DNA of 64,000 nt. It comes from Yersinia massiliensis. GTDB lineage: Bacteria > Pseudomonadota > Gammaproteobacteria > Enterobacterales > Enterobacteriaceae. The stretch is from the NCBI RefSeq assembly GCF_003048255.1, contig NZ_CP028487.1:248001-312000 (forward strand), written 5' to 3'. The translations under genes and the position numbers were made by a program. Of the stretch, positions 1 to 7,489 are shown piece after piece. The notes beneath the pieces are model-generated. The model did not search any database. It was not told where the DNA came from and saw only the letters and a list, made by a program, of their open reading frames with translations. Numbering within the stretch: position 1 is the stretch's first letter; the number at the start of each line of letters is the position of its first letter.

Positions 1-284
1 TATCCCCGTCCGCATCCGACAGTGTCTGGTTGACTACCGTCGGCGAGACGGAGAACTGGTTCGGGACCAGTGCCCATCCCAGAGCGGCATTGTTTGCCAC
101 CACCGTAGTCCCGTCCGGGTGCAACGCCTGCAGCGTCACCGTCCCCGTGGGCGGCGTGCCGTGTATCCGGTCGGTACTGTCACTCAACACCGCCAATGTC
201 GGGCCTGCGACCAGTACCATTGTCACGGTCAGCACCATTCCCCTCAGCCAACCACGGCCGGTCCCGGTCTTCGTTTTGCTCATC
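1..284 (-). CDS. Secreted adhesion-domain protein, third tandem copy (partial, cut by window edge)
   Basis: Only the N-terminal 94 or so residues are in the window; the 3' part runs off the left edge. The translation begins with a signal peptide almost identical to those of the two complete paralogues at 407-1660 and 1779-3056. It continues through the same Q/H-G-T-P-P segment and the LSDADGD motif. The start chosen is ATG at 284; a GTG lies one codon upstream, as in the paralogues. It is the promoter-distal member seen of the minus-strand inverse-autotransporter locus. By analogy with its siblings it should carry a variable Ig-like middle and an invasin-like C-terminal domain, but neither can be seen here. 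Confidence 0.85.
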
Positions 285-406
285 ACGCTGTATTCCTCTC
301 CTGTCGCTTGTTGCTTATTGCTTATCTGTTGCCTGGGTTTACTACCTATTTCTGTCACCCCGTTAAAAGGAAACGTTAAAAACTAAAAAGTGAAACCCGA
401 AATCAC
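285..406 (-). repeat. Intergenic repeat, copy 1 (pair with 1664-1778)
   Basis: The spacer upstream of the partial adhesin copy is nearly identical to the spacer at 1664-1778 upstream of the 407-1660 gene. The shared part includes the AACGTTAAAAACTAAAAA stretch and the sequence around the preceding stop codon. Together with the near-identical 5' gene ends, it shows that the array grew by tandem duplication of a unit of about 1.4 kb. Confidence 0.85.
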
Positions 407-1660
407 CTAACGACAGGCCACAAAGGTGCTGTACGTATCGCTGAAGCTGTAGGCGTTGCTACTTCCCAAGTTGACGACATAGTGATATCCCTCGCTACCT
501 ATCGTCGAGGCGCGATAAGCGTCGTAGGTCGGCCAACCCTGAACCGTCATCATCGTGTTGCTTGGATATGCCGCATACAGGTCCTCCAACTCCGGTCGGG
601 TTGGCAGATTAGCTTCGCTGCTGCAGACTCGCCCGATGGCCGAGGCGTAATTGTACAGGCCCCAGGTTTCGTTGTTTTGGGTGTACACGGCGTCACCAGT
701 CACCTCCGTGTTCAGGTACGGACGCCTGAATGTCACGCCATTGGCCGTGACCGTCTCCGCCATATGGCCAAACATTCTCGCCTGCGGAACATCCGGGCTC
801 GTTACGATGGCGAACGTGACTTCTGCACCGACTGCTCCGGCCCCCGTCATCGCCACGAACGGTGTTTTTACCCCTACTCCGCCAGGGTGGGTTACCGGGA
901 TGACAACCCGACCGTCGGCTCCTGTCGTAAATGTCTGGGTCCCAATATCTTGTCCGTCCAGTTGCAGTGGGCCATTGACGCCCGTCCAGGTGTTGCCCTT
1001 CCGGTCAGACGGATGCCCGCTAGTGTCAAAACGGATGACTGTCCCGGGCGCAGGAGTACCACTGCTGCTTCTGGCGGTGACCGTCATATTGATGACGCCG
1101 CCCTCCACAAACGCTGTATCGCTGTCAAAGTCGATGCTCAGTGTCGGTGGAACATCCACATTCACCGTATAGAGAGTTGTGACGACCTGGGGCCCCGCCG
1201 TGGTGGGCAAGCCTGTCACGCTGCTGACCGTCATCGGCATACTGACATTTAACGCCAGTGCCTGACCTGCAAAGTTATTCCCCAGTGGGGCAGCCAGTTG
1301 GGCCTGTGTCAGTGGTGTGCCGTTGTGCGTCCAGCTCAGGGTGGCAGATGGCAGGTCTGGTATTGCACTGAGCCCGGTATCCCCGTCTGCATCCGACAGT
1401 GTCTGGTTGTTCACTGTCGGCGAGACGGAGAACTGGTTCGGAATCAGCGCCCATCCCAGCGTGGCATTGTCAGCCACCAGCGTGGTGCCGTCCGGGTGCA
1501 ACGCCTGCAGCGTCACCGTCCCCGTGGGCGGCGTGCCGTGTATCCGGTCGGTGCTGTCACTCAGGACTGCCCCTGTCGGGCCGGCGACCAGTGCCATTAT
1601 CACGGCCAGTGCGGTTCCCCTCAGCCAACCACGGCCCGTCCCGGTCTTCGTCTCTCTCAT
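407..1660 (-). CDS. Secreted protein with Ig-like region and C-terminal invasin-type adhesion domain (copy 2)
   Basis: This protein of about 417 residues has an N-terminal signal peptide (cationic MRETKTGTGRGW, then a hydrophobic stretch to about residue 32). A conserved first module of about 100 residues carries HGTPP and LSDADGDTG. A variable Ig-like (bacterial Big-type) region follows, and then a C-terminal domain of about 120 residues beginning MFGHMAETVTANGVTFRRP. That domain has LPTRPELEDLYAAYP, QGW and two cysteines 70 residues apart (RVC, VACR). The pattern resembles the DUF823/adhesion domain of Salmonella RatA/SivI-type proteins and the lectin-like tip of invasin and intimin. It has no beta-barrel of its own, so export across the outer membrane presumably depends on the inverse autotransporter at 5198-7441. 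Start ATG 1660, or GTG 1663. Confidence 0.8.
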   Translation of the reverse strand: MRETKTGTGRGWLRGTALAVIMALVAGPTGAVLSDSTDRIHGTPPTGTVTLQALHPDGTTLVADNATLGWALIPNQFSVSPTVNNQTLSDADGDTGLSAIPDLPSATLSWTHNGTPLTQAQLAAPLGNNFAGQALALNVSMPMTVSSVTGLPTTAGPQVVTTLYTVNVDVPPTLSIDFDSDTAFVEGGVINMTVTARSSSGTPAPGTVIRFDTSGHPSDRKGNTWTGVNGPLQLDGQDIGTQTFTTGADGRVVIPVTHPGGVGVKTPFVAMTGAGAVGAEVTFAIVTSPDVPQARMFGHMAETVTANGVTFRRPYLNTEVTGDAVYTQNNETWGLYNYASAIGRVCSSEANLPTRPELEDLYAAYPSNTMMTVQGWPTYDAYRASTIGSEGYHYVVNLGSSNAYSFSDTYSTFVACR

Positions 1661-1663
1661 CAC

Positions 1664-1778
1664 GCTGTGTCCTTTTCCTGTCGCTTGTCGCCTATCTGTT
1701 ATCTGGGTTTACTACCCATTTCTGTCACCCCGTTAACAAGGAAACGTTAAAAACTAAAAAATGAAATCCGAAATGACC
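1664..1778 (-). repeat. Intergenic repeat, copy 2
   Basis: Near-identical partner of 285-406, between two adhesion-domain paralogues. It holds the ribosome-binding region of the 407-1660 gene. No T-rich terminator is visible, so read-through transcription along the array is likely. Confidence 0.85.
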
Positions 1779-3056
1779 CTAACGACAGGCCACATAGTAA
1801 CTGCCCGTAAAGAGAAAGGGGCTGCTGCTGCCATCGTTCAAGAAGACACTATCGTGTAAACTCCCGCTAACTATCGTCGAGGAACGATATACGACGCTGA
1901 GCGGCCAACCCTGAACCGTATTCATCTCGTAGCTCGGGTATGCCGCGTACAGGGCCTCCAACTCCGGTCTGGTGGGTAAATTGGGTTCGCTGCCACAGAC
2001 TCGCCCGATGGCTGAGGCGTAATCGTACCTGCCCCAGGTCTCGTTGTTTTCTGCGTATCCCGCACTATCGCCGGCCAACTCCGCGTCCAGGTTCGGGCGT
2101 CTGAATGTCACGCCGTTAGCTGTTACCGTCTCCGACATATGGCCAAACATTTGGGCTTGTGGGGTGTCCGGGCTGGTGATGATGGCAAACGTCACGTCCG
2201 TAAAGCCGAACACCGAGGGGGCTGAGACGGATTGCACCGACAACGTCCTTCTCAGGCCTAGGCCTTGCGGGTTCGTTACCGCGACCACAACCTGCCCATT
2301 CGCATCTGTCGTAAAGGTTCCAGCGCTGGCAATCGTAGTATCATTAAGGAACAAGGGACCATTTATCCCGTCCCAGGGGCCGAACCCATTTTGTCTGTCT
2401 TGCCCCCCTGTTGATAAAAATCGGATTTCAGTGCCGGGTAGTGGATCGCCCACATTGTCTCTGGCGGTGACTGTCGCCATGATGGTTCCGCCCTCCACAT
2501 AGGCTGTGGGGCTGTCCAGACTGATATCTAACTGAGCAGGAATAACCACCGCAACCTGCAGTGTGTAAGGGGAGCTGATATGCAGAGGAACGCCCATGGC
2601 CGGCAATCCGGTGACACTACGGAAGGTTACTGGGGCCTCTACCGTCAGTGCCAATGTCTCACCCGCGAAGTTGTTCCCTAATGGTGCCGCCAGTTGAGCT
2701 GGCGTCAGTGGCGTGCCGTTGTGCGTCCAGTTCAGGGTGGCGGATGACAGGTCTGGTATTGCACTGAGCCCGGTATCCCCGTCTGCATCCGACAGTGTCT
2801 GGTTGTTCACTGTCGGCGAGACGGAGAATTGGTTCGGAATCAGCGCCCATCCCAGCGTGGCACTGTCAGCCACCATCGTGGTCCCGTCCGGGAGCAACGC
2901 CTGCAGCGTCACTGTCCCTGTGGGTGGTGTGCCCTGTATCCGGTCGGTACTGTCACTTAGGACTGCCAATGTCGGGCCAGCGACCAGTGCCATTATCACG
3001 GCCAGCACGGTGCCCCTCAGCCAACCACGGCCCGTCCCAGTCTTCGCCTCTCTCAT
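1779..3056 (-). CDS. Secreted protein with Ig-like region and C-terminal invasin-type adhesion domain (copy 1)
   Basis: A protein of about 425 residues, paralogous to 407-1660 and the partial copy at 1-284. The signal peptide and first 120 residues are nearly identical to the sibling copy, also at DNA level. The middle (about residues 130-300, starting near QLDISLDSPTAYVEGG) is clearly diverged, and the C-terminal adhesion domain is similar again (MFGHMSETVTANGVTFRRP, LPTRPELEALYAAYP, YYVACR). The cysteine pair is again 70 residues apart. This conserved-variable-conserved layout suggests diversification of the exposed middle with homogenised ends. Start ATG 3056, with GTG 3059 as alternative. 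A surface adhesin or secreted effector role is inferred from family resemblance only. Confidence 0.8.
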   Translation of the reverse strand: MREAKTGTGRGWLRGTVLAVIMALVAGPTLAVLSDSTDRIQGTPPTGTVTLQALLPDGTTMVADSATLGWALIPNQFSVSPTVNNQTLSDADGDTGLSAIPDLSSATLNWTHNGTPLTPAQLAAPLGNNFAGETLALTVEAPVTFRSVTGLPAMGVPLHISSPYTLQVAVVIPAQLDISLDSPTAYVEGGTIMATVTARDNVGDPLPGTEIRFLSTGGQDRQNGFGPWDGINGPLFLNDTTIASAGTFTTDANGQVVVAVTNPQGLGLRRTLSVQSVSAPSVFGFTDVTFAIITSPDTPQAQMFGHMSETVTANGVTFRRPNLDAELAGDSAGYAENNETWGRYDYASAIGRVCGSEPNLPTRPELEALYAAYPSYEMNTVQGWPLSVVYRSSTIVSGSLHDSVFLNDGSSSPFLFTGSYYVACR

Positions 3057-3132
3057 CACGCTGCGTCCTTTTCCTGCCGCTGTCTGTTACCTGAGTATCT
3101 CTGCCCAGTCACCGGCACTTGCCGGTTCGACT

Positions 3133-3170
3133 GATGGCCTGTGTGCCCGCGGGCAGGCACACAGGCCATC
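3133..3170 (-). other. Perfect 15-bp hairpin (first of a cluster of three)
   Basis: Arms 3133-3147 and 3156-3170 are exact inverted repeats around an 8-base GC-rich loop. The hairpin lies between the second SinI-like gene and the first adhesion-domain gene, in the company of hairpins at 3172-3187 and 3201-3224. No T-run follows, so it is not a typical intrinsic terminator. An mRNA-processing or stabilising structure, or a protein-binding palindrome, are equally possible. Confidence 0.75.
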
Positions 3171-3171
3171 A

Positions 3172-3187
3172 CTGTCATTGCTGACAG
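3172..3187 (-). other. Short perfect hairpin (6-bp stem)
   Basis: CTGTCA-TTGC-TGACAG, sitting directly between the 15-bp and 10-bp hairpins of the same intergenic gap. Confidence 0.6.
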
Positions 3188-3200
3188 CAGGCCTTCTGTG

Positions 3201-3224
3201 CACGGGCAGATTTCTCTGCCCGTG
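3201..3224 (-). other. Perfect 10-bp hairpin downstream of a SinI-like gene
   Basis: Arms CACGGGCAGA (3201-3210) and TCTGCCCGTG (3215-3224) with a 4-base loop. On the coding (minus) strand it follows the stop codon of the 3253-4113 gene after a hexamer repeat. It could end or attenuate transcription, but no T-run follows on the minus strand. Confidence 0.65.
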
Positions 3225-3248
3225 TCGTTGTCGTTGTCGTTGTCGTTG
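3225..3248. repeat. Hexanucleotide tandem repeat, 4 copies
   Basis: Four copies of TCGTTG (CAACGA on the minus strand) start four bases downstream of the stop codon of the SinI-like gene and abut the 3201-3224 hairpin. A comparable hexamer tract sits at 5131-5159 in the same operon. Such arrays can vary in copy number by slippage; here that would change spacing between gene and hairpin, not a reading frame. Confidence 0.8.
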
Positions 3249-3252
3249 TGGT

Positions 3253-4113
3253 TTAGTTGTAATCCACCGCCAGGTTGAAGCCCTGTGCACCGTCGGCTGA
3301 ACCGGTTAGCGCGGTACCGTCTGGCTGAGTATTGGTCGGTACAGTGAAGTTGCCATCGGTGACGCTGGTGACAAAACCCGTCGCCGGTGCCGTGGTCCCG
3401 TCAGTCGCACTGGTACCCAGCAGACGCCAGTTGTAGGTGACATTGCTGGTCAGGTCTGCGGATGTGGTGTCATCCCACAGTTTGAACACATAGCTCTCGC
3501 CCACATTCAGGTTGGTGGCCGTGCCAATCAGGTTGGTGGTGAAGGTCGTATCTGTACTGAGGTAGATACCCGCCGTGACGCCCGCACCCGGAGCAATCGG
3601 CCCTGGTGGGGTCGTGGTTCCGCCACCACCGACATTGGTGTCATCTATCGTTATGGTCGAACCCGCTACCGGATCACCCGTGGCCGAGTACTCCTGTATC
3701 ACCACTTTTATCGCATCTGCCCCCAACGCCGTAGCCGGAAGGGTCATAACACTGGTGCCGGTACCTCCCGCAGTGGACGGGGTGTTCACCACAGCGGTAA
3801 TCGGAGTATCAACCCCGCTATTGACGAAGTACCAATTCACATGGGCCGTAGATGCATCCGCATCCCCGTCCGTATCCGCATAGTCATAGGTCAGGGTGAT
3901 GGTGTCACCGGTAGCCAGTGTGGCGCCCACCGCACTGCTGCTCAGGTCAACTGCATGGAGTGCACTGTTGGACGGCGCGCTCAGTACCGGTGCGGTTCCC
4001 TGAATGGTGCCCGTCGGCAAGGTCAGCACCGCATAGGCACTGCCCATGGTGTAACCGGCTATCGCCAATGCCAGCACCAGTTTTTTCAATGTAAAGGGTT
4101 TTGTCTTGTGCAT
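3253..4113 (-). CDS. SinI-like autotransporter-associated secreted protein (second copy)
   Basis: About 286 residues. A signal peptide (MHKTKPFTLKKLVLALAIAG, cleaved near SAYA) precedes an N-terminal module with TIQGTAPVLSAPSN and the acidic DYADTDGDAD motif. A glycine/proline linker (VGGGGTTTPPGPIAPG) then leads to a C-terminal module ending GAQGFNLAVDYN. That C-terminal module is shared with the neighbouring SinI-like protein and with the C-terminus of the inverse autotransporter. Start chosen at ATG 4113 because it begins the signal peptide; ATG 4146 or GTG 4161 in the same frame are possible and no strong Shine-Dalgarno decides. It is probably exported with, or displayed by, the inverse autotransporter; the function is unknown. 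Confidence 0.75.
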   Translation of the reverse strand: MHKTKPFTLKKLVLALAIAGYTMGSAYAVLTLPTGTIQGTAPVLSAPSNSALHAVDLSSSAVGATLATGDTITLTYDYADTDGDADASTAHVNWYFVNSGVDTPITAVVNTPSTAGGTGTSVMTLPATALGADAIKVVIQEYSATGDPVAGSTITIDDTNVGGGGTTTPPGPIAPGAGVTAGIYLSTDTTFTTNLIGTATNLNVGESYVFKLWDDTTSADLTSNVTYNWRLLGTSATDGTTAPATGFVTSVTDGNFTVPTNTQPDGTALTGSADGAQGFNLAVDYN

Positions 4114-4204
4114 CGTTTTTAGTCTCTGCTTCTCTGTGTTAATCATCGGTAAAGGTGCCACCGTCCGGCACCCTATCGGTTAGAACGCCTGAACATCCCC
4201 GGCG

Positions 4205-5119
4205 CTAGTTAAACTCCACCTTGAGAGTGAAGCCCTGGTCGCCTGGGGCCGCTCCGGAGCTGGAGAGAATGTTGACCGGCACGGCATAGCTGTCACTGGT
4301 CGCCCCCGAAATGACATGGTTGCTCAGGGTCATCGCCGTACTGGTGCCATTCGCGGTACTGTTCGTGCCGTCCAACTGCCACTGGATACTGCTCAGGGTC
4401 GCCGTCAGGTTGGCTTCACCTGCATCCCATACGCCATTACCGTTGCTGTCATCCCAGGCCCGGAACACGTAAGTCGCCCCCACCTGTGGATGGGCACTGC
4501 TTCGGGTGTAATCAGTGGCCCCGCTGCCGGCCGTTGGGGTGTCAGATTGCAGGAAGATCCCCCCCGCCACATTACCGCCCGGCACAATCGGACCCGGTGG
4601 CACTGTGGACGTTCCACCGCCCCCGGTACTGATATCACCGATGTTCAGGGTGTTCCCGCTTAGCGGATCCCCAGTGGCTGAACGCTCGATCAGCGTCACG
4701 CTGATGGCCATGGCTCCTATGGCCCCCGCCGGCACGACAATGGTCGAGGTGCCGCTCCCGCCTGGGGTAGCGGCTGGGACATTGACGGCCGTGATGGTGA
4801 CGGGCAAGCCGGTGCCGGCGTCAAGGTAACTCCAGACCACGGTGCTCAGTGAGTTGTCCAGATCACCGTCGCTGTCGTTATAGTCATAGGTCATCACCAA
4901 TGTGTCACCGGTGGTCAGACTGCCCGCGGTCGCGTAGGTCCCGCTAAAATCCACCGCTCCTACTGCGCTGTTGGACGGGGCACTCAGTACTGGGGCACTT
5001 CCCTGTACCGACGCGGTGGTGGGGGTACTGGCCGCTTGGGCGGTGCTCATCACCCCGCCGGTGAGCGCCATGGCCAGAACCAGTGTCCTGACCCTAAACG
5101 GTGCTGTGTACCTGTTCAT
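4205..5119 (-). CDS. SinI-like autotransporter-associated secreted protein (first copy)
   Basis: 304 residues. Signal peptide up to about STAQA, then TASVQGSAPVLSAPSN, the acidic DYNDSDGDLD motif, the linker STGGGGTSTVPPGPIVPG, and a C-terminal module with YVFRAWDDSNGNGVWDAGE ending GDQGFTLKVEFN. It is paralogous to 3253-4113 along its whole length. Start ATG 5119 is preceded by AAGGATAACGA, a clear Shine-Dalgarno. Immediately upstream of that lie a hexamer repeat and a small hairpin, so repeat length could alter leader structure. No cysteines are visible. The DxDxDGD-like loop could bind calcium, which is inference. Confidence 0.78.
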   Translation of the reverse strand: MNRYTAPFRVRTLVLAMALTGGVMSTAQAASTPTTASVQGSAPVLSAPSNSAVGAVDFSGTYATAGSLTTGDTLVMTYDYNDSDGDLDNSLSTVVWSYLDAGTGLPVTITAVNVPAATPGGSGTSTIVVPAGAIGAMAISVTLIERSATGDPLSGNTLNIGDISTGGGGTSTVPPGPIVPGGNVAGGIFLQSDTPTAGSGATDYTRSSAHPQVGATYVFRAWDDSNGNGVWDAGEANLTATLSSIQWQLDGTNSTANGTSTAMTLSNHVISGATSDSYAVPVNILSSSGAAPGDQGFTLKVEFN

Positions 5120-5130
5120 TCGTTATCCTT

Positions 5131-5159
5131 GTCTGTGTCTGTGTCTGTGTCTGTGTCTG
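5131..5159. repeat. Hexanucleotide tandem repeat, about 4.8 copies
   Basis: Period-6 tract of GTCTGT units (ACAGAC on the coding strand) located 5 to 33 bases upstream of the ribosome-binding site of the 4205-5119 gene. It is followed by the short hairpin CTGGCG-CTG-CGCCAG (5156-5170). Position in the leader makes it a candidate contingency tract for tuning expression. Confidence 0.8.
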
Positions 5160-5197
5160 GCGCTGCGCCAGCATTAATGTGTGTATCGCGTCCCGAT

Positions 5198-7441
5198 CTA
5201 CCAGTTCACCTTCAATCCAAAGCCCTGGTCGCCACAGGCCACGCCGCTGTTACTGCTGGCGTTGACGCGCGGGGTAAACTGATACCCCGTCACTCCGGTA
5301 TCATGGTTGTTTAGCGTGATGGTACAGCCCGCGGAGTTGGTCCCGTCCAGTGCCCAGTGCATATCGGTGGCCGGAACATTGGCTGTGATGTCCACATTGC
5401 CCGCATCAAACAGTTTCACGGTGTAAAGCACCCCCACCTTCGGACTGTCGCCACTGGTCAGGATGTCCACGCCCAGTGGGTCCTGAATTTCGGCCCGTAC
5501 GACCTGAGCACTGCTGGGGGTAAAGTTGAGCGTCTGGGGCGCGGTTATTCCGTAGGCCCCTAGGTCAGCCTGCACCTTAAAGGTGCCCGGCAGGGTACTA
5601 ACCAGTTCAGCCACATAGTGATTGATGCCGCTGCGTACCTCGGTCTGTATGCGAACCAACTGGACACAGGGCTGAGGGACGCCCAATCCATCCACCGGAC
5701 AGGCGGCGTCTGGGGCAACCCAGTCCACGGGGGCACCACTGGTGTCGGTCACCCGCCAAGTGGGGGTGAGCAGCGGGTCATTGATGGGCTGTCCCTGGTG
5801 GTTCACCAGATGGGCGGCGAGGGACAGGGTGTCGATGGCCAGACCGGAGGCGGGGGCGCTGTTCGCACTTTCCAGCACCAGTTGACCCTGACGCTGCTGA
5901 CCCACCAGAATATCGACCGGATTCGAGGTGGCTTGGCGGCCTTTCTCATCCACCACGGTGAGGGCCAGTTGATAGCGGTTGGTTGCTGTGGAGGCCGGGT
6001 CCCAGGCTGGAAGAGTGATTTGCCACCCCTGCGGGTTATCGAGTCCGGCTGTCGCCAGCAGGGCTAGCGGGACGACGTCCCCCTGCCAGCTCACGCCAGT
6101 TATCCGGTATTTGCCGTTGACCAGAGGCTGCATGATATGCACGTCCCCTTCCAGCAGAGTGGCCGGAACAGCCGCTAGGTCCAGCATCAGCAAACCGGCT
6201 TTTTCTTTGTACTCCAAGACGATGTCATAATTACGGTCAACCCGATCATAGCGACTACCCATCAGTGTGCGCATGGCCGCAACATTGCTCGGGTCAAGCT
6301 GTTTGTTCAGTGGGGTGCCTATCTGGTAGTTCATTTGCAGGTCAACCTGAGCTTCGTTGTGTCCCTGCTGACCCTCCTTGTGACTGACCTTCAATGTGGC
6401 CAGCGGGAATGGGGTGTAATCCAGTCCCAGCGTGACCGCTCGCGGGTCTTTTTGCAGGTGATCCTTGCCGAACAGGGCAACTTCATCGCCATAGTATTGT
6501 TCGTACACCGCCGAGGCCCCCAGATGTGGGTAAGCGGGCAGGTAGCCCTGCAGCCGGACATCAAACCCTTTTGCCGGGCGCTCCAGATAATCATCAAAAT
6601 CTTTGGAATCTTTCCAGCCAGAAAGCGGGTGGTAATAGTTGGTGGCCAGTCTCAGAGACTCAGTCCACAATTCCGCCCCCAGACCCAGACGACTGTGGTT
6701 GCGGCTGAAGTCCTGATCAAGGAAGGTGTTGTAGCCGAGCAACCAAGTGCCGCGGTCCCAACGCAGACCGGCGCCGAAGTTACCGATGGTGCGGTTGTCT
6801 TGGTCATGAATGCCAACTTGAGAGAAGGCCACTATGGCGTCATTCTCATACCAGGGGGTAAACAGTGAGAAGGTGCTTTTACTGAAATCGCCGTGGTCAT
6901 CGACGGCAATACTGACCTGTGCCTGACCAAACTTCCCCAGCAGGTCCTGTGCCTGCTGTTGCAACGGGGTCATGACCTGAGATTTTGCCCAGCTTCCTGC
7001 CTGATTTTTGACTTGGCTCTGAGTCATGCCATTCCAGTCTTGGGCACCCACACTTTGCAAGGTTCCAGCCACCTTCATTGCGCCCGCCTCTGATGGGGGC
7101 AACGCGTCATTACCCATGCCCAGTTCGGGCAGGTCGCTGACTAACACGCCGCCGGTGGGAGGCTCGGTGGGAAACAAGGGGGAGCTGGCTGGGAGCAGCA
7201 GGCTCTCACCGGCCTCTAGAGTGTCGCGACGGTCGAGGCTGCCGTGGTTGAGGTGACGCAGTTCGGCCATTTGCAGGCCACTTTGCAGGGCGAGCTGGTA
7301 GAGGCTGGTTCGACTTTCTACGGTATAGAGGCGGGTGGCGGTGGCCTCGGCATGGCCGGTAGCGGGTAAGAGTCCCAGAGCGAGGAGGCCACTTCCTGCA
7401 AGCACTGAGGCAATAACAGAAAGGCGAGGGGGGTTTATCAT
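5198..7441 (-). CDS. SinH/ZirT-type inverse autotransporter (intimin/invasin family outer-membrane protein)
   Basis: About 747 residues. Order: signal peptide to about ATGHAEA; a LysM peptidoglycan-binding module (YTVESRTSLYQLALQSG through LLLPAS); a linker; a 12-strand inverse-autotransporter barrel (from about SWAKSQVMTPLQQQ, with FTPWYENDAIVAFSQVGIHD, NFGAGLRWDRGTWLLGYNTF and GLGAELWTESLRLATNYYHP to about YDIVLEYKEK); an Ig-like passenger; and a C-terminal module ending GDQGFGLKVNW. Two cysteine pairs occur in the passenger (ACPVDGLGVPQPC; SAGC and GVAC). It is short for an intimin but similar in plan to Salmonella SinH and ZirT. ATG 7441 has an AGGA Shine-Dalgarno; an upstream in-frame extension to 7489 is unlikely. 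First gene of the locus; it probably anchors or exports the downstream satellite proteins. Confidence 0.88.
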   Translation of the reverse strand: MINPPRLSVIASVLAGSGLLALGLLPATGHAEATATRLYTVESRTSLYQLALQSGLQMAELRHLNHGSLDRRDTLEAGESLLLPASSPLFPTEPPTGGVLVSDLPELGMGNDALPPSEAGAMKVAGTLQSVGAQDWNGMTQSQVKNQAGSWAKSQVMTPLQQQAQDLLGKFGQAQVSIAVDDHGDFSKSTFSLFTPWYENDAIVAFSQVGIHDQDNRTIGNFGAGLRWDRGTWLLGYNTFLDQDFSRNHSRLGLGAELWTESLRLATNYYHPLSGWKDSKDFDDYLERPAKGFDVRLQGYLPAYPHLGASAVYEQYYGDEVALFGKDHLQKDPRAVTLGLDYTPFPLATLKVSHKEGQQGHNEAQVDLQMNYQIGTPLNKQLDPSNVAAMRTLMGSRYDRVDRNYDIVLEYKEKAGLLMLDLAAVPATLLEGDVHIMQPLVNGKYRITGVSWQGDVVPLALLATAGLDNPQGWQITLPAWDPASTATNRYQLALTVVDEKGRQATSNPVDILVGQQRQGQLVLESANSAPASGLAIDTLSLAAHLVNHQGQPINDPLLTPTWRVTDTSGAPVDWVAPDAACPVDGLGVPQPCVQLVRIQTEVRSGINHYVAELVSTLPGTFKVQADLGAYGITAPQTLNFTPSSAQVVRAEIQDPLGVDILTSGDSPKVGVLYTVKLFDAGNVDITANVPATDMHWALDGTNSAGCTITLNNHDTGVTGYQFTPRVNASSNSGVACGDQGFGLKVNW

Positions 7442-7489
7442 TGACTCAGTTCCTTGGATTAACGGGGGTCGTCGCCTCCCGGTTAACAA

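Noticed and set aside
482..1252. Long open frames antisense to the adhesion-domain gene
   Set aside because: They mirror the codon structure of a GC-rich coding strand, lack ribosome-binding sites and show no protein family.
3225..5159. Phase variation by frameshift through the hexamer repeats
   Set aside because: The tracts are outside coding sequence and the unit is a multiple of three, so they cannot switch a reading frame; only spacing or structure effects remain possible.
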